Source: an uncultured Clostridia bacterium (GTDB lineage: Bacteria; Bacillota; Clostridia; Oscillospirales; QAMX01). From it: a DNA stretch of 53,242 nucleotides. The position numbers and the translations under genes were made by a program. The stretch is taken from the NCBI GenBank assembly GCA_944376195.1, contig CALWBW010000010.1:1-53242 (forward strand), in the 5' to 3' direction. Positions 7,792 to 17,831 of this stretch are shown here, piece after piece. Under the pieces are notes generated by a model. That model was not told the origin of the DNA, did no database searches, and worked only from the letters and a program-made list of their open reading frames with translations. How positions within the stretch are numbered: position 1 is the stretch's first letter; each line of letters starts with the position of its first letter.

Positions 7792-8736
7792 TCAGTTTAA
7801 TGCGCGTTCCAGCGCTTCCGCATTTTCATACATCACGTCAAGATAGGTAACCTGCCCATATTCGCTGTCGCTGACATTGTGGAAAGAATGAAACAGCAGA
7901 ATATCGGCGCCGGTTTCTTCGCTGATGGTCTGTGGAAGTGAAGAGAGGGAGTAAGGAACACTGAACACATAGGGAATGCCTTCTTCTTTCACCTTATCAA
8001 TTAGAAACGCGACTGTCGCAGCGCTGGGCTCTGTTTGGGAAGAACAGCCAGGGAAAGCTGCGTAGTAGGTAAGCCCGTATTCTTCCGTAAAATAGCGGGC
8101 GGGGAAACGGTCGGCAAAGACAACGGTTGTGCGCTTAGCCTGCGCAACAATATCGCGAAATTGCGTATCTAACGTTTCCAGTTCCTCGATGAACTGTACG
8201 GCGTGCTCCTGATAATCCTGCTCATTCTCCGGATCTATCGCAACCAGCGTATCGCGTATGGCTTCCGAGATGGAGATGACGTTGCAGGGGGAAAGCCAGA
8301 CGTGCTCGTCATATTCCGCCTCCTCCCCTTCATGGTTATGCTCTTCTGCTTCTGATTCCATTCCTTCCACCAATTCCTCTTCCAACAGCGGCACACAGTC
8401 CATCATTCGAATGATACGGATGCCGTCCTGTTCAACGCTTTGCAGAAGATCTTCCACCCAGACATCACTTTCCCCACCATTATAAATAAAAATATCGCAA
8501 TTTTGCAGATCGATGATGTTTTGCGGTGTGGGCTCATATTCGTGCGGATCGACTCCCGGTTTTGTCAACATATGAAGCGTTGCATGCTCTCCCGCGACCT
8601 GACGTGCAAAGTCATAAGCCGGATACGCGGATACAACGATGGTAAGCGTATCGTCCTGTGTGGACGTAGGCTGCCGCGAACAGCCGCAACAAAAAATTAG
8701 AATCAGTAATACGGGAAAAATCCAAAGTTTCCGCAT
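7792..8736 (-). CDS. Zinc/manganese ABC transporter substrate-binding lipoprotein (ZnuA family)
   Basis: Cluster A-1 solute-binding lipoprotein (314 residues) expected to capture Zn2+ or Mn2+ outside the membrane. A signal peptide with a lipobox-like FCCGC lies at residues 14-19. Family motifs: SAYPAYDFA, PGVDPHEYEPTP (first metal His), a His/Glu-rich loop (EEHNHEGEEAEYDEH) and EHVWLSP (second metal His). Where the third histidine is usual (FHDAYGYF type), this protein has FADRFPARYF and then GCSSQTEPSA, as in a clostridial subfamily I recall; metal ligands may differ. Start at ATG 8736 after AGGAGG. No ABC permease or ATPase gene is adjacent, so its partners must lie elsewhere. A Fur/Zur-like site overlaps the start of transcription. 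Confidence 0.88.
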   Translation of the reverse strand: MRKLWIFPVLLILIFCCGCSRQPTSTQDDTLTIVVSAYPAYDFARQVAGEHATLHMLTKPGVDPHEYEPTPQNIIDLQNCDIFIYNGGESDVWVEDLLQSVEQDGIRIIRMMDCVPLLEEELVEGMESEAEEHNHEGEEAEYDEHVWLSPCNVISISEAIRDTLVAIDPENEQDYQEHAVQFIEELETLDTQFRDIVAQAKRTTVVFADRFPARYFTEEYGLTYYAAFPGCSSQTEPSAATVAFLIDKVKEEGIPYVFSVPYSLSSLPQTISEETGADILLFHSFHNVSDSEYGQVTYLDVMYENAEALERALN

Positions 8737-8752
8737 GAATAGCCTCCTGAAA

Positions 8753-8768
8753 ACGAGAATCATTTTTA
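8753..8768. promoter_or_regulatory. Candidate Fur/Zur-family operator
   Basis: ACGAGAATCATTTTTA resembles half of the AATCATTnTnATT type site used by Fur-family repressors (Zur for zinc uptake genes). It sits just downstream of the -10 box of the metal-binding lipoprotein promoter, a good place for repression. The second half-site is degenerate, so this rests partly on context. Confidence 0.5.
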
Positions 8769-8772
8769 ATTT

Positions 8773-8801
8773 ATCATACAGCAAAACCATTTACCTGTCA
8801 A
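8773..8801 (-). promoter_or_regulatory. Sigma-A promoter of the metal-binding lipoprotein gene
   Basis: Minus strand TTGACA (8801-8796), 17-base spacer, TATGAT (8778-8773), about 37 bases ahead of the ATG at 8736. Confidence 0.85.
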
Positions 8802-8836
8802 GAGGCTGAAAAAATGGGATTCCATGCCGCCGCTTT

Positions 8837-9679
8837 TTAAAATTCATCGGAAAATTTGCAAATTTTGTGTGATTGCAAGCCTTTACGGATAAAATCCAGA
8901 TAAGAATTAATGGTTTCCCAGTCCAAACGATCCGGATGCATACATGGGGACTCCAAAGATAACGTTCCCTGGTAGCCTGTTTGTTTGAGATGTGAAAAAA
9001 AGGCCGGATAATTGACGTCGCCGCATCCAGGTGCGGGAATGGGGTAGAGCGCGTTCCAGTCGCGCAGACTGCCATGGAAATCACTGATATGCAAATGCCG
9101 GACGGCGCCCTGCCAGAGCGCCGGGGTGGCGCAGATTGCCGCGAGTTCCCGATGAAATTGTGCAGGACGGGTGTCGATGGTGAATCCCATTCCCGGTTCC
9201 TGGTCCAACAATTCTCTCATATGCATAAGCGGGGAACCGTATACACAGCAACAGTTTTCCGCCAGCATATCCAGCCGGTAAGCGCATGCAAGGTCGCGCA
9301 GCTGGAATACACGGGTATAGAGCCGTGACAAATACAGGTCGGAATCCGGAACGCCCCAGATGTGCGTCACAACTTTCTTTGCGCCGATTGCACAGGCAGT
9401 CTCTAAATTCCGTTTCCAAATGTCCAAACAGACTGCAAAACCATCGTCGTCGGCCGAACTAATTAAATCTCCTATCCGTTTATCCGCATGCAGCACCGGA
9501 AAGCGTAGTCCGGTGGATTGCAGATTTCGGATGAGTGACGGCAGCCGCTCGTACCACATGGGAAAAAGCATCAGTTCAAATCCGTCGCAGGCAATTCTGT
9601 GACCGTCTTCCATCAAAAGCCGCTCATTTCCCTGATTGATGCGGCCCAGAAAGACGCCTGTAGAACAATAAATTTCCAT
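8837..9679 (-). CDS. Sugar phosphate isomerase/epimerase-like TIM-barrel protein
   Basis: 280-residue cytoplasmic protein of the xylose-isomerase-like/AP endonuclease 2 superfamily. Barrel strands with the usual acidic and histidine ends can be read in order: FELMLFPMW, FPVLHADKR (His), AKKVVTHIWG (His), DMLAENCCC (Glu), MGFTIDT (Asp), VRHLHISDFHG (His, Asp, His) and GTLSLESP (Glu near the C-terminus). This set fits a divalent-metal isomerase or related lyase, but the substrate cannot be read from the sequence. ATG 9679 follows GAGGTG. Monocistronic; its promoter faces away from the uvrB promoter. Confidence 0.82.
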   Translation of the reverse strand: MEIYCSTGVFLGRINQGNERLLMEDGHRIACDGFELMLFPMWYERLPSLIRNLQSTGLRFPVLHADKRIGDLISSADDDGFAVCLDIWKRNLETACAIGAKKVVTHIWGVPDSDLYLSRLYTRVFQLRDLACAYRLDMLAENCCCVYGSPLMHMRELLDQEPGMGFTIDTRPAQFHRELAAICATPALWQGAVRHLHISDFHGSLRDWNALYPIPAPGCGDVNYPAFFSHLKQTGYQGTLSLESPCMHPDRLDWETINSYLDFIRKGLQSHKICKFSDEF

Positions 9680-9705
9680 CTTACACCTCGTAAAAAGATA
9701 ATCAT

Positions 9706-9734
9706 AGTATACGTCGAAAAAATGTGGAATTCAA
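9706..9734 (-). promoter_or_regulatory. Sigma-A promoter of the TIM-barrel gene
   Basis: Minus strand TTGAAT (9734-9729), 17-base spacer, TATACT (9711-9706). Confidence 0.75.
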
Positions 9735-9759
9735 GCGGAGAAACCGTACGTTTCACCGG

Positions 9760-9788
9760 TTGACAAACAAATGTTCGTGAAGTATAAT
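9760..9788 (+). promoter_or_regulatory. Sigma-A promoter of uvrBA
   Basis: TTGACA (9760-9765), 17-base spacer, TATAAT (9783-9788). A LexA box occupies most of the spacer. Confidence 0.9.
9764..9777. promoter_or_regulatory. LexA (SOS) box of uvrBA
   Basis: CAAACAAATGTTCG matches the Gram-positive LexA/DinR consensus CGAACRNRYGTTYG at 13 of 14 positions (second base A instead of G). It lies between the -35 and -10 boxes, where bound repressor would block RNA polymerase, as expected for a DNA-damage-induced uvrBA operon. Confidence 0.85.
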
Positions 9789-9816
9789 ACTTAGGATATA
9801 AAGGGAGGGGTGACGT

Positions 9817-11817
9817 ATGCCGAAGTTTGAGGTTGTCAGCAAATATGAACCGGCCGGCGACCAGCCCAAGGCCATTGATGCTTTGGCGCTTGGTGTGGAA
9901 ATGGGTTTAGACGAGCAGACGCTGCTTGGCGTCACCGGTTCCGGTAAGACTTATACGATTGCAAAGGTAATTGAACGGGTTCAACGTCCCACGCTGGTTT
10001 TGGCACACAATAAGACCTTGGCGGCACAGCTGTGTTCCGAGTTCCGGGAACTGTTTCCGAACAATGCGGTGGAGTATTTTGTATCCTATTACGACTATTA
10101 TCAGCCGGAGGCTTACATTCCTTCGACCGATACTTATATTGAAAAAGATTCCGCGATTAATGACGAGATTGATCGCCTGCGTCATTCGGCGACCAGCGCG
10201 CTCTTTGAACGCCGGGATGTCATCATTATAGCGTCGGTGTCCTGTATCTACTCGCTGGGCGATCCGCAGGAATATACGACGCTCGGCATATCCATGCGGC
10301 CCGGGATGAATTTTGGCCGTGACAATTTGTTAAAACGTCTGACCGCGATTCAGTATGAGCGCAACGATATGAATTTTGTCCGTAACACCTTCCGTGTCCG
10401 GGGAGATACGGTGGAGATTTTTCCATCCTATGCAACCCAGACGGCGTTGCGGGTGGAATTTTTCGGCGATGAAATCGACCGTATCAGCGAGATTCATGCG
10501 CTGACGGGACAGGTAGAACGCCGCCTGAATCATGCGATTCTGTTTCCAGCCTCTCATTATGTTTCGTCTCCGGAAAAATTGGAGGGTGCCATTCAGGAAA
10601 TCCAGAAGGAGCTGGCGGAGCGTGAACGTTGGTTCCGGGAAAACGATAAACTGATTGAAGCGCAGCGGATTCATGAACGCACGATGTATGACTGTGAAAT
10701 GCTGAGTGAAATTGGATTTTGCTCGGGGATTGAGAATTACTCGCGCGTCATTTCCGGGAGGGAGCCGGGGAGTGCGCCGTATACCTTGTTAGATTATTTT
10801 CCGAAGGATTTTCTTCTGGTCGTGGACGAATCCCATGTAACCCTGCCGCAGGTACGTGGCATGTATGCCGGCGACCATGCGCGCAAGCAGTCGCTGATTG
10901 ACTATGGGTTCCGTCTGCCGAGCGCCTTTGACAACCGTCCTTTGAATTTTGAGGAGTTTGAACAAAAAATTGGCCAGGTTATTTATGTCAGCGCGACCCC
11001 GGGCGATTATGAGTTGGAGCGCAGCGGACAGATTGTCGAGCAGGTGATTCGTCCCACCGGGCTGGTTGACCCGGAGGTGATTGTACGGCCTGTCACAAAT
11101 CAGATAGATGATTTGATCGGGGAATTGAATGCCTGTATTGCGCGTGGAAGCCGTGCTCTTGTGACTACGCTGACGGTGAAAACAACGGAAGATTTAACGG
11201 CCTATCTCATGAATGTCGGTATTCGGGCAAAACAAATCAACCACCAGATTGAAACCATAGAGCGTATGAAGCTGATTCGGGAATTGCGTATGGGTGAGAT
11301 TGACGTGTTGGTGGGCGTAAACCTGCTGCGAGAGGGCCTTGACATGCCGGAAGTAGATCTGGTTGCGATCCTGGATGCTGATCGCGAAGGGTTCCTGCGT
11401 TCGGGGCGTTCCATGATTCAGATTATCGGCCGTGCGGCGCGAAACGCAAATGGACGCGTGATTATGTATGCGGACACGATCACGGATTCCATGCGCTATG
11501 CCATTGATGAGACAAACCGTCGCCGCAAAATTCAAATGGACTATAACGAAGAACATGGGATTACGCCGAAGACCATTGTAAAAGATGTCTATGGTTTGAT
11601 TGAAATCACGGCATCCGAGGAAAAAGAGGAGCCGGAACGTCAGATGACGGGTCGGGAGCGCATGGCGCTTATCGAGAAACTGCGCAGAAATATGAAGAAT
11701 GCTGCGAAAATGCTGGAGTTCGAGTATGCCGCTCAGCTGCGTGATCGCATTGCGGAACTGGAGCGGGAGACGGTTTCCGTGAAGAATACAAGGGAGAAGA
11801 AAAGGCAGGAAAAATGA
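9817..11817 (+). CDS. uvrB: Excinuclease ABC subunit UvrB
   Basis: Damage-verifying helicase-like subunit of nucleotide excision repair, 666 residues. Walker A GVTGSGKT is at residues 38-45. The damage-binding beta-hairpin region ([22 protein letters not shown], split here as [11 protein letters not shown] and [10 protein letters not shown]) is intact, Walker B is [13 protein letters not shown], and motifs V-VI read [11 protein letters not shown] and QIIGRAARN. The UVR motif that contacts UvrC is at the C-terminus (about residues 625-660, [20 protein letters not shown]). ATG 9817 after GGGAGGGGTG. Overlaps uvrA by four bases (ATGA). Confidence 0.98.
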   Translation: MPKFEVVSKYEPAGDQPKAIDALALGVEMGLDEQTLLGVTGSGKTYTIAKVIERVQRPTLVLAHNKTLAAQLCSEFRELFPNNAVEYFVSYYDYYQPEAYIPSTDTYIEKDSAINDEIDRLRHSATSALFERRDVIIIASVSCIYSLGDPQEYTTLGISMRPGMNFGRDNLLKRLTAIQYERNDMNFVRNTFRVRGDTVEIFPSYATQTALRVEFFGDEIDRISEIHALTGQVERRLNHAILFPASHYVSSPEKLEGAIQEIQKELAERERWFRENDKLIEAQRIHERTMYDCEMLSEIGFCSGIENYSRVISGREPGSAPYTLLDYFPKDFLLVVDESHVTLPQVRGMYAGDHARKQSLIDYGFRLPSAFDNRPLNFEEFEQKIGQVIYVSATPGDYELERSGQIVEQVIRPTGLVDPEVIVRPVTNQIDDLIGELNACIARGSRALVTTLTVKTTEDLTAYLMNVGIRAKQINHQIETIERMKLIRELRMGEIDVLVGVNLLREGLDMPEVDLVAILDADREGFLRSGRSMIQIIGRAARNANGRVIMYADTITDSMRYAIDETNRRRKIQMDYNEEHGITPKTIVKDVYGLIEITASEEKEEPERQMTGRERMALIEKLRRNMKNAAKMLEFEYAAQLRDRIAELERETVSVKNTREKKRQEK

Positions 11818-14630
11818 CGGAGCATATTTATGTAAAAGGTGCCAGAGAGCATAACTTAAAGAATATTGACGTGGAAATTCCTCGTGACAAGCTTGTGGTG
11901 TTTACGGGTCTTTCCGGATCCGGGAAATCGAGCCTCGCGTTTGATACCATTTATGCGGAGGGACAGCGGCGGTATGTAGAGTCGTTGTCCGCCTATGCAC
12001 GGCAGTTCTTGGGACTTATGGAAAAACCGGACGTCGATTATATAGAAGGGCTTTCGCCCGCAATTTCCATTGATCAGAAGACGACGTCCAAAAACCCACG
12101 TTCAACAGTTGGTACAGTGACGGAAATTTATGATTATCTGCGTCTTCTTTGGGCGCGTATCGGGATTCCGCATTGCCCGAAATGTGGAAAAGAAATTCGT
12201 CAGCAGAGTATTGATCAGATTATCGATCAGCTTCTTGCGCTGGGAGAGGGAACCCGGTTATCCGTCTTGGCGCCTGTTGTGCGGGCCAGGAAGGGTGAGC
12301 ACACCAAAGTTTTTGAAGACGCGCGTCGTTCCGGTTATGTCCGCGCGCGTGTTGACGGAATTATTTATGATCTTTCCGAAGAAATTAAACTGGAAAAGAA
12401 CAAAAAGCACGCAATTGAGATTGTCGTAGACCGTATTGTCATTCGTGACGATGCCCGCTCGCGCCTGACGGATTCCATTGAGGTGGCGGCAAAACTCTCC
12501 GGCGGACTCGTGATGGCGGATATTGTGGACGGAGAAACGATCCTTTTTTCTCAGAGTTATGCCTGTCCGGATTGCGGGATTTCCATTGAGGAGATGTCGC
12601 CGCGTGCGTTTTCTTTTAATAATCCCTATGGCGCCTGCCCAACCTGTACGGGGCTTGGCATGCAGCAGAAGATTGACCCGGCTTTGATTATTTCCAAACC
12701 GGAGCTTTCTATCAACGAGGGAGCCATTAAGGCGACCGGATGGTCGGCAAACGATCCCGGAAACGGCGCTGCCTGCATGTTTCGGGCACTTGCTGAAAAG
12801 TATGGATTTTCTTTGGATGTTCCGGTCCGGGATTTACCGGAAGAGGCGATTCACCTGCTTTTGTATGGAAACCATGGGGAAAAAATTGCCGTCCAGTATC
12901 CCACTCTGAAGCGCCCGATGATGCAAAGCTATGAGGGAATTATCCCAAACCTAGAGCGCCGCTATAAGTACACGGAAAGCGAGTACATGAAGGCGGAAAT
13001 CGAGGAATACATGAGCGAGGTGCCCTGTCCGGATTGTCATGGGAAACGCCTAAAAAAAGAAGTGCTGGCCGTAACTGTGGGGGGCAAAAATATTTATGAG
13101 TTCTGTACGCTTCCAGTTACGGAAGCTATGGACTTTCTGGATCATCTGGAATTAACCCCCAAGGAAGAAATGATTGCGCGCCGTATCCTCAAGGAAATTC
13201 GGGAACGTCTGGGGTTTTTGCGGAGTGTTGGTCTGGAGTATCTGACTTTGTCGCGGTCTGCGGGAAGCTTGTCCGGAGGAGAAAGTCAAAGAATCAGGCT
13301 GGCGACCCAGATCGGTTCTTCCCTGATGGGTGTGCTTTATATTTTGGACGAGCCATCTATCGGCTTACACCAGCGAGATAATCAGAAACTGCTTGCTACG
13401 CTCAAGCGTCTGCGTGACCTGGGCAACACGCTTGTTGTGGTAGAACACGACGAAGATACTATGTACGCTGCCGATTATATTGTGGACATTGGACCAGGCG
13501 CGGGAATTCATGGGGGAGAAGTGGTGTGCGCGGGAACAGCAGAGGATATCAAAGCCTGCCCGAATTCTTTAACCGGCCTTTACCTGAGCGGGCAGCGGAA
13601 GATCCCGCTTCCGGAGAAACGCCGTGCGGGTAATGGACACAGTGTGGTAATCCGCGGCGCAAGGGAAAACAATTTAAAAGGGATTGATGTGGAAATCAAA
13701 TTGGGAACGCTGACCTGTGTGACCGGCGTTTCCGGTTCCGGAAAATCATCCTTAATCAACGAAATTCTCTATAAAAGTCTGGCGTATGAATTAAACGGCG
13801 CGCGGCAGCACCCGGGAAAGCATGATCGTATTGATGGAATCGAACACCTGGATAAAATTATCAACATTGACCAGTCGCCAATTGGCCGTACGCCCCGTTC
13901 CAATCCTGCCACCTATACCGGGGTGTTTGGGGATATCCGTGAGCTCTTTGCCCGTACGCAGGATGCCAAAATGCGTGGTTACGGTCCGGGACGATTCTCC
14001 TTTAATGTGCGTGGAGGACGCTGTGAATCCTGTTCCGGAGACGGCCTTTTAAAAATTGAAATGCACTTTTTACCGGATATTTATGTACCCTGCGATGTTT
14101 GCCATGGGATGCGTTATAACCGAGAAACACTGGAAGTTCGTTATAAAGACAAAAATATCTATGAAGTGTTGGAAATGACGGTGGATGAGGCCTTACCATT
14201 CTTTGAAAATGTGCCAAAAATCTATCGGAAGATTAAAACGCTTGCCGAGGTTGGGCTTGGCTATATCAAACTCGGCCAACCGTCCACCACACTTTCCGGC
14301 GGTGAAGCGCAGCGTGTCAAACTTGCAACGGAGCTTTCACGCCGTGCAACAGGCCGTACGATTTACGTGTTGGATGAACCGACGACGGGCTTGCATGTGG
14401 CGGATGTGCATAAGTTGATTGATGTGTTGAATGCACTGGTCGACGCCGGCAATACGGTTGTGGTGATTGAACACAACATGGAAGTCATTAAGGTTTCCGA
14501 CCAGATTATTGACTTGGGCCCCGAAGGTGGGAATCGCGGCGGCACGATTGTGGCCTGTGGAACGCCGGAGGAAGTGGCAGCTTGTGAGAAGTCATATACG
14601 GGGCAGTTTTTAAAACCCTTTTTAAAATAG
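11814..14630 (+). CDS. uvrA: Excinuclease ABC subunit UvrA
   Basis: Damage-recognition ATPase of nucleotide excision repair, 938 residues, full length. There are two ABC ATPase modules. The first Walker A is GLSGSGKS at residues 32-39 and the first signature LSGGESQR; the second Walker A is GVSGSGKS with signature LSGGEAQR. Both are split by zinc-finger insertions with C-x2-C pairs ([26 protein letters not shown]). The Q-loop and [16 protein letters not shown] Walker B/D-loops are complete. ATGA overlap with uvrB shows coupled translation under the same LexA-controlled promoter. Confidence 0.98.
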   Translation: MTEHIYVKGAREHNLKNIDVEIPRDKLVVFTGLSGSGKSSLAFDTIYAEGQRRYVESLSAYARQFLGLMEKPDVDYIEGLSPAISIDQKTTSKNPRSTVGTVTEIYDYLRLLWARIGIPHCPKCGKEIRQQSIDQIIDQLLALGEGTRLSVLAPVVRARKGEHTKVFEDARRSGYVRARVDGIIYDLSEEIKLEKNKKHAIEIVVDRIVIRDDARSRLTDSIEVAAKLSGGLVMADIVDGETILFSQSYACPDCGISIEEMSPRAFSFNNPYGACPTCTGLGMQQKIDPALIISKPELSINEGAIKATGWSANDPGNGAACMFRALAEKYGFSLDVPVRDLPEEAIHLLLYGNHGEKIAVQYPTLKRPMMQSYEGIIPNLERRYKYTESEYMKAEIEEYMSEVPCPDCHGKRLKKEVLAVTVGGKNIYEFCTLPVTEAMDFLDHLELTPKEEMIARRILKEIRERLGFLRSVGLEYLTLSRSAGSLSGGESQRIRLATQIGSSLMGVLYILDEPSIGLHQRDNQKLLATLKRLRDLGNTLVVVEHDEDTMYAADYIVDIGPGAGIHGGEVVCAGTAEDIKACPNSLTGLYLSGQRKIPLPEKRRAGNGHSVVIRGARENNLKGIDVEIKLGTLTCVTGVSGSGKSSLINEILYKSLAYELNGARQHPGKHDRIDGIEHLDKIINIDQSPIGRTPRSNPATYTGVFGDIRELFARTQDAKMRGYGPGRFSFNVRGGRCESCSGDGLLKIEMHFLPDIYVPCDVCHGMRYNRETLEVRYKDKNIYEVLEMTVDEALPFFENVPKIYRKIKTLAEVGLGYIKLGQPSTTLSGGEAQRVKLATELSRRATGRTIYVLDEPTTGLHVADVHKLIDVLNALVDAGNTVVVIEHNMEVIKVSDQIIDLGPEGGNRGGTIVACGTPEEVAACEKSYTGQFLKPFLK

Positions 14631-14646
14631 GGAAAGTGGAGGTTTT

Positions 14647-15195
14647 ATGAAAAACGAGTATCTTGACCTGTTTCTGACGTTTGCGCGTATCGGCGGTCTG
14701 ACATTTGGCGGCGGTTATGCCATGCTGCCGATTTTGCAGCGGGAGGTAGTGGAAAAACGAGGCTGGGCTACAGAGAATGAACTGTCCGATTATTATGCAA
14801 TTGGACAATGTACGCCGGGTATTATTGCCGTGAATGTCGCCACCTTTATTGGCAATAAACGAAAGGGTGTACTGGGCGGTATAATTGCCACATTTGGTGT
14901 GGTGTTCCCTTCACTTGTCATTATCACACTGATTGCCGCGTTTTTACAAAACTTTGCCGATCTTGAAATTGTGAAGCATGCGTTTGCCGGTGTGCGCGTA
15001 GGCGTCTGTGTGTTGGTATTCAATGCTGTGGTAAAGTTATGGAAAAAAGCGGTAATCGATATCCCGACCGGTATTATTTTTGCCTTGGTCCTGCTTGTTA
15101 CAGTCTTTTTGGATGTGTCGCCCGTAATCTTAGTTGTGGCGGCCGGAATTGCAGGAATTATAGTGCAGGGAACGAGAAAGGCGGTTAAAAAATGA
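14647..15195 (+). CDS. Chromate transporter family protein, first half-size subunit
   Basis: 182-residue membrane protein of the CHR family. The family signature GGLTFGGGYAMLPILQREVVE is seen at residues 14-35 as FGGGYAMLP, and the P-G-I-I-A-x-N motif (TPGIIAVNVATFIG) follows at about 58-71. Five or six hydrophobic helices make up the rest. It is a short-chain type that works as a pair with the next gene, and the two overlap by ATGA. In characterised members the substrate is chromate by proton antiport, but in gut anaerobes the real anion is not known. It begins 16 bases after uvrA with GTGGAGG, so it probably belongs to the uvrBA transcript. Confidence 0.9.
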   Translation: MKNEYLDLFLTFARIGGLTFGGGYAMLPILQREVVEKRGWATENELSDYYAIGQCTPGIIAVNVATFIGNKRKGVLGGIIATFGVVFPSLVIITLIAAFLQNFADLEIVKHAFAGVRVGVCVLVFNAVVKLWKKAVIDIPTGIIFALVLLVTVFLDVSPVILVVAAGIAGIIVQGTRKAVKK

Positions 15196-15755
15196 TTTAC
15201 TTGCAGCTTTTTTATGAGTTTTTTAAAACCGGCCTTTTTGCCGTAGGTGGCGGACTTGCAACGTTGCCGTTTTTATACAGTATGTCGGATAAAACCGGAT
15301 GGTTTACGTACGGACAGTTGGCTGATATGGTGGCTATTTCCGAGTCGACCCCTGGTCCGATCGGAATTAACATGGCGACCTATGTAGGTTTTACCACGGC
15401 TGGAATTCCCGGCAGTATCATTGCGACGCTGGGGCTGGTCGCGCCGGCTATTGTGGTCATTATCATTGTTGCGGGTTTTTTGAAAAAATTCCAGAATAAC
15501 CAGTATGTCCAAAATGTATTTTACGGGCTCCGCCCTGCGTCAGTAGGCATGATTGCGGCGGCGTTTGTTTCGGTATTGACGATGTCGGTGATCCGTCTTG
15601 ACTTATTTCAGATTTCCGGTGTGTGGACGGACTTATTCAGTATTCCGGGAATTTTGCTGGCAGCAGTTGTATATGTGTTGACTAACAAGACCAAATGGCA
15701 CCCTGCGTTTTTCCTGCTGGGGTCTGCGATTGTCGGGATTATTTTTCAATTCTAA
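15192..15755 (+). CDS. Chromate transporter family protein, second half-size subunit
   Basis: Partner of the preceding gene: 187 residues, same fold, with AVGGGLATLPFLYSM (residues 17-31) and the STPGPIGINMATYVG motif (about 54-68). Short-chain CHR proteins are thought to insert in opposite orientations and form a heterodimer; the tandem order and the four-base overlap fit this. The last helices (VIILVAGFL and GILLAAVVYVL types) complete the membrane domain. It ends 37 bases before a bidirectional terminator that closes the uvrBA-chr unit. Confidence 0.9.
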   Translation: MIYLQLFYEFFKTGLFAVGGGLATLPFLYSMSDKTGWFTYGQLADMVAISESTPGPIGINMATYVGFTTAGIPGSIIATLGLVAPAIVVIIIVAGFLKKFQNNQYVQNVFYGLRPASVGMIAAAFVSVLTMSVIRLDLFQISGVWTDLFSIPGILLAAVVYVLTNKTKWHPAFFLLGSAIVGIIFQF

Positions 15756-15792
15756 GCTTTTGTGCCTGTGCGATACTCGTGTAAAGAAAATG

Positions 15793-15846
15793 AAAAATGC
15801 GCCGGAATGGGCAATGTGCAAGTTGCCCGTCCTGGCGCATTTTTTT
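15793..15846. terminator. Bidirectional terminator between chr pair and HAD gene
   Basis: A long stem (AAAAATGCGCC ... GGCGCATTTTT) encloses a second stem (GGGCAA ... TTGCCC). T tracts occur on both sides. It separates convergent genes. Confidence 0.88.
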
Positions 15847-15868
15847 GCAGATTAGAAACAGTGAAATT

Positions 15869-16654
15869 TCAGCGGATGGCAGCCGTAATACCGGAAAGGT
15901 CTTCAAAAATATAATCCGGCTGCACTTCCGATTTTTTTACGTCTTCTAAGGTGGATTCTCCGGAAAGTACCAAAATGCTGGTGATGCCGGCATTGACGCC
16001 GACGGCAATATCCGTATAAAGACGGTCTCCGACCATGGCGATATCCTCATGACGTAAGCCGTATTTATTACAGAGTGCATCGATAATGCCGCGATTGGGT
16101 TTTCCGACTACATAATCCGGATCACGTCCGGTGGAGGCGCGTACGAGTGCAAGCATGGAGCCCACATCCGGGATAAATCCGCCGTCGGTCGGACAATTAA
16201 AATCGGGATGCGTAGCAATAAAGGGCGTGCCATACCGGACGAAATCGCAGAGCTTGCGCAATTTTTCATAGGTCAGGTTGGTATCAAACCCCAACACGGC
16301 ATAGTCAACATTTTGATCGGTCAGCACAAAACCTGCCTCGCGGAATTCTTCTTCCAGAGAGGGCGTTCCCAGTAAATAAACGCGAGCCCCCGGCTTTTGA
16401 CGGTTTAAATAAATGGTCGTAGCTTCTCCGGAAGTGAAGACGCCGTCCGGTTCTACGGGAATCCCCATCCCTTCCAGGCGCTTAAAATAGGCAAAGCGGT
16501 TGCGGGTGCAGTTATTGGTCAAGAAAATATAGTGTTTTCCCTGTTCCTTAAGCAGAGACAGAAAGGGAAGCGTGCAGTCAAACACGCGGTCACCCAGATA
16601 GATGGTGCCGTCCATATCCAGAAGAAAAAGCGAAATATCGCGCAAATCTTTCAT
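15869..16654 (-). CDS. HAD-superfamily phosphatase, NagD/AraL type
   Basis: 261-residue cytoplasmic hydrolase of the HAD-IIA group. Motif I is LLDMDGTIYLGD (nucleophile Asp and acid/base Asp), motif II is IFLTNNCTRN, motif III Lys is in VVGKPNRG, and motif IV is MVGDRLYTDIAVG. The cap region between motifs II and III has the alpha/beta layout of subclass IIA. Members dephosphorylate small sugar or nucleotide phosphates or glycerol phosphates; the substrate here is unknown. ATG 16654 follows GGAGGAA. Downstream of, and probably co-transcribed with, the AI-2E family gene (54-base gap). Confidence 0.9.
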   Translation of the reverse strand: MKDLRDISLFLLDMDGTIYLGDRVFDCTLPFLSLLKEQGKHYIFLTNNCTRNRFAYFKRLEGMGIPVEPDGVFTSGEATTIYLNRQKPGARVYLLGTPSLEEEFREAGFVLTDQNVDYAVLGFDTNLTYEKLRKLCDFVRYGTPFIATHPDFNCPTDGGFIPDVGSMLALVRASTGRDPDYVVGKPNRGIIDALCNKYGLRHEDIAMVGDRLYTDIAVGVNAGITSILVLSGESTLEDVKKSEVQPDYIFEDLSGITAAIR

Positions 16655-16708
16655 GAGTTCCTCCGTATTCTTTTTCCGGATTGATTTTACCGTAAGGAAC
16701 GGTGCCTG

Positions 16709-17749
16709 TCAAGTGTGTCCATGCAGCCGTTTGGCAAGGACACGATAGCAGACGGCGACAAATGGTACAGCAAGGAATGCACCCGCCGCGCCGCACAGCC
16801 GTGCACCAAGCAGCACGGCAAGCATGGACCAGAAGACTGGAAGTCCCACGCTGGCGCCAATCAGACGAGGGGCAATGATATGATTGTCTAACTGTTGCAG
16901 AGCCAGAATAAAAATGAGGAACCACAGAGCCTTGACAGGGTCAAGGACAACGAGTAATAAAAGACACGGAACGGTACCGATTAACGGCCCAAGAAAAGGG
17001 ATCAAGTTGCTGATACCGACGAGGAAAGAGAGCAGCAGGGCGTATGGCGTGCCGGATAACAACAACCCGATGAGGCATAACACAATTAATACGGCGGATT
17101 CCACCACACGTCCGCTGATGTAATTGGAAAAGATTTTGTTTGCCATATCAAGAAACTGCTGTGCCTTTTGATACTGTTTGGCTTGTAACAGCGCGGAAAA
17201 CAAGGTTCGGCACTGGGAAAGAAGACTGTTTTTGCAAAAAAGCAGATAAATGCAGCAGACGGCGGCTGTGAAGACCGTCGATACAGAGGATACAACGGCA
17301 CCTCCCACACTACGTGTTACGGTCCAGACGCCAGAGAGAAAAATACTTCCTAATTCCTCCAACTGCGTTAAAAATGGAGCTTCCGATTGTTGGAACAGCT
17401 CCGGCAGTGTTTCAAAGCCAGAAAACTGTGTCAAGTGAGAGAGCAAAGATTCTAAATATCCGGGTAGTTGTTCGGAAAGCGCCTCCGCACTTTCCATAAG
17501 GTGCGGGACAAGAAGAGACAGGAATAATGCGCACAGGGCAATTGCACTGAAAAGCGCACAGAGAACGGCCAAAGGCCGCCGAAATTTCTCCTTGCGGATT
17601 GCGGAAAACAGGCGCTCAAATGCACGCGTGGGGATGTCAAGCAGGTAAGCAACGGCGACCGCTGCCCAGAAGGGACTGAGTGCTGTGTGGAAAAAAACGG
17701 ATGCGGCAAGCAGCGCTGCGACAATCGCATATTTTTCAAATTTTGACAT
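16709..17749 (-). CDS. AI-2E family transporter (YdbI/YtvI-like permease)
   Basis: 346-residue polytopic membrane protein of the PF01594 family. About eight hydrophobic helices are visible: a pair near the N-terminus (AIVAALLAASVFF, FWAAVAVAYLLDIP), one at LAVLCALFSAIALC, one near VVSSVSTVFTAAVC, and a C-terminal set with ISNLIPFLGPLIGTVPC. That last loop is the family signature (NLIPFLGP). Despite the name, members include sodium/proton antiporters, and the cargo is not known here. Start ATG 17749 follows TTGGAGG; the longer reading from 17845 runs through the rmuC promoter region. Divergent from rmuC. Confidence 0.9.
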   Translation of the reverse strand: MSKFEKYAIVAALLAASVFFHTALSPFWAAVAVAYLLDIPTRAFERLFSAIRKEKFRRPLAVLCALFSAIALCALFLSLLVPHLMESAEALSEQLPGYLESLLSHLTQFSGFETLPELFQQSEAPFLTQLEELGSIFLSGVWTVTRSVGGAVVSSVSTVFTAAVCCIYLLFCKNSLLSQCRTLFSALLQAKQYQKAQQFLDMANKIFSNYISGRVVESAVLIVLCLIGLLLSGTPYALLLSFLVGISNLIPFLGPLIGTVPCLLLLVVLDPVKALWFLIFILALQQLDNHIIAPRLIGASVGLPVFWSMLAVLLGARLCGAAGAFLAVPFVAVCYRVLAKRLHGHT

Positions 17750-17784
17750 AAAACCTCCAAGACAGACGGAAGGGTTTGCATCGC

Positions 17785-17813
17785 TTGCATAAAAGCGCTT
17801 AATAAGGTATACT
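17785..17813 (+). promoter_or_regulatory. Sigma-A promoter of rmuC
   Basis: TTGCAT (17785-17790), 17-base spacer containing the palindrome AAGCGCTT, then TATACT (17808-17813); 19 bases ahead of the ATG. Confidence 0.7.
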
Positions 17814-17831
17814 GAACTGGGTGGTGTGAAT

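Noticed and set aside
9081-9419. 112-codon open frame inside the TIM-barrel gene
   Set aside because: Alternative frame of a gene with good promoter, ribosome site and family motifs.
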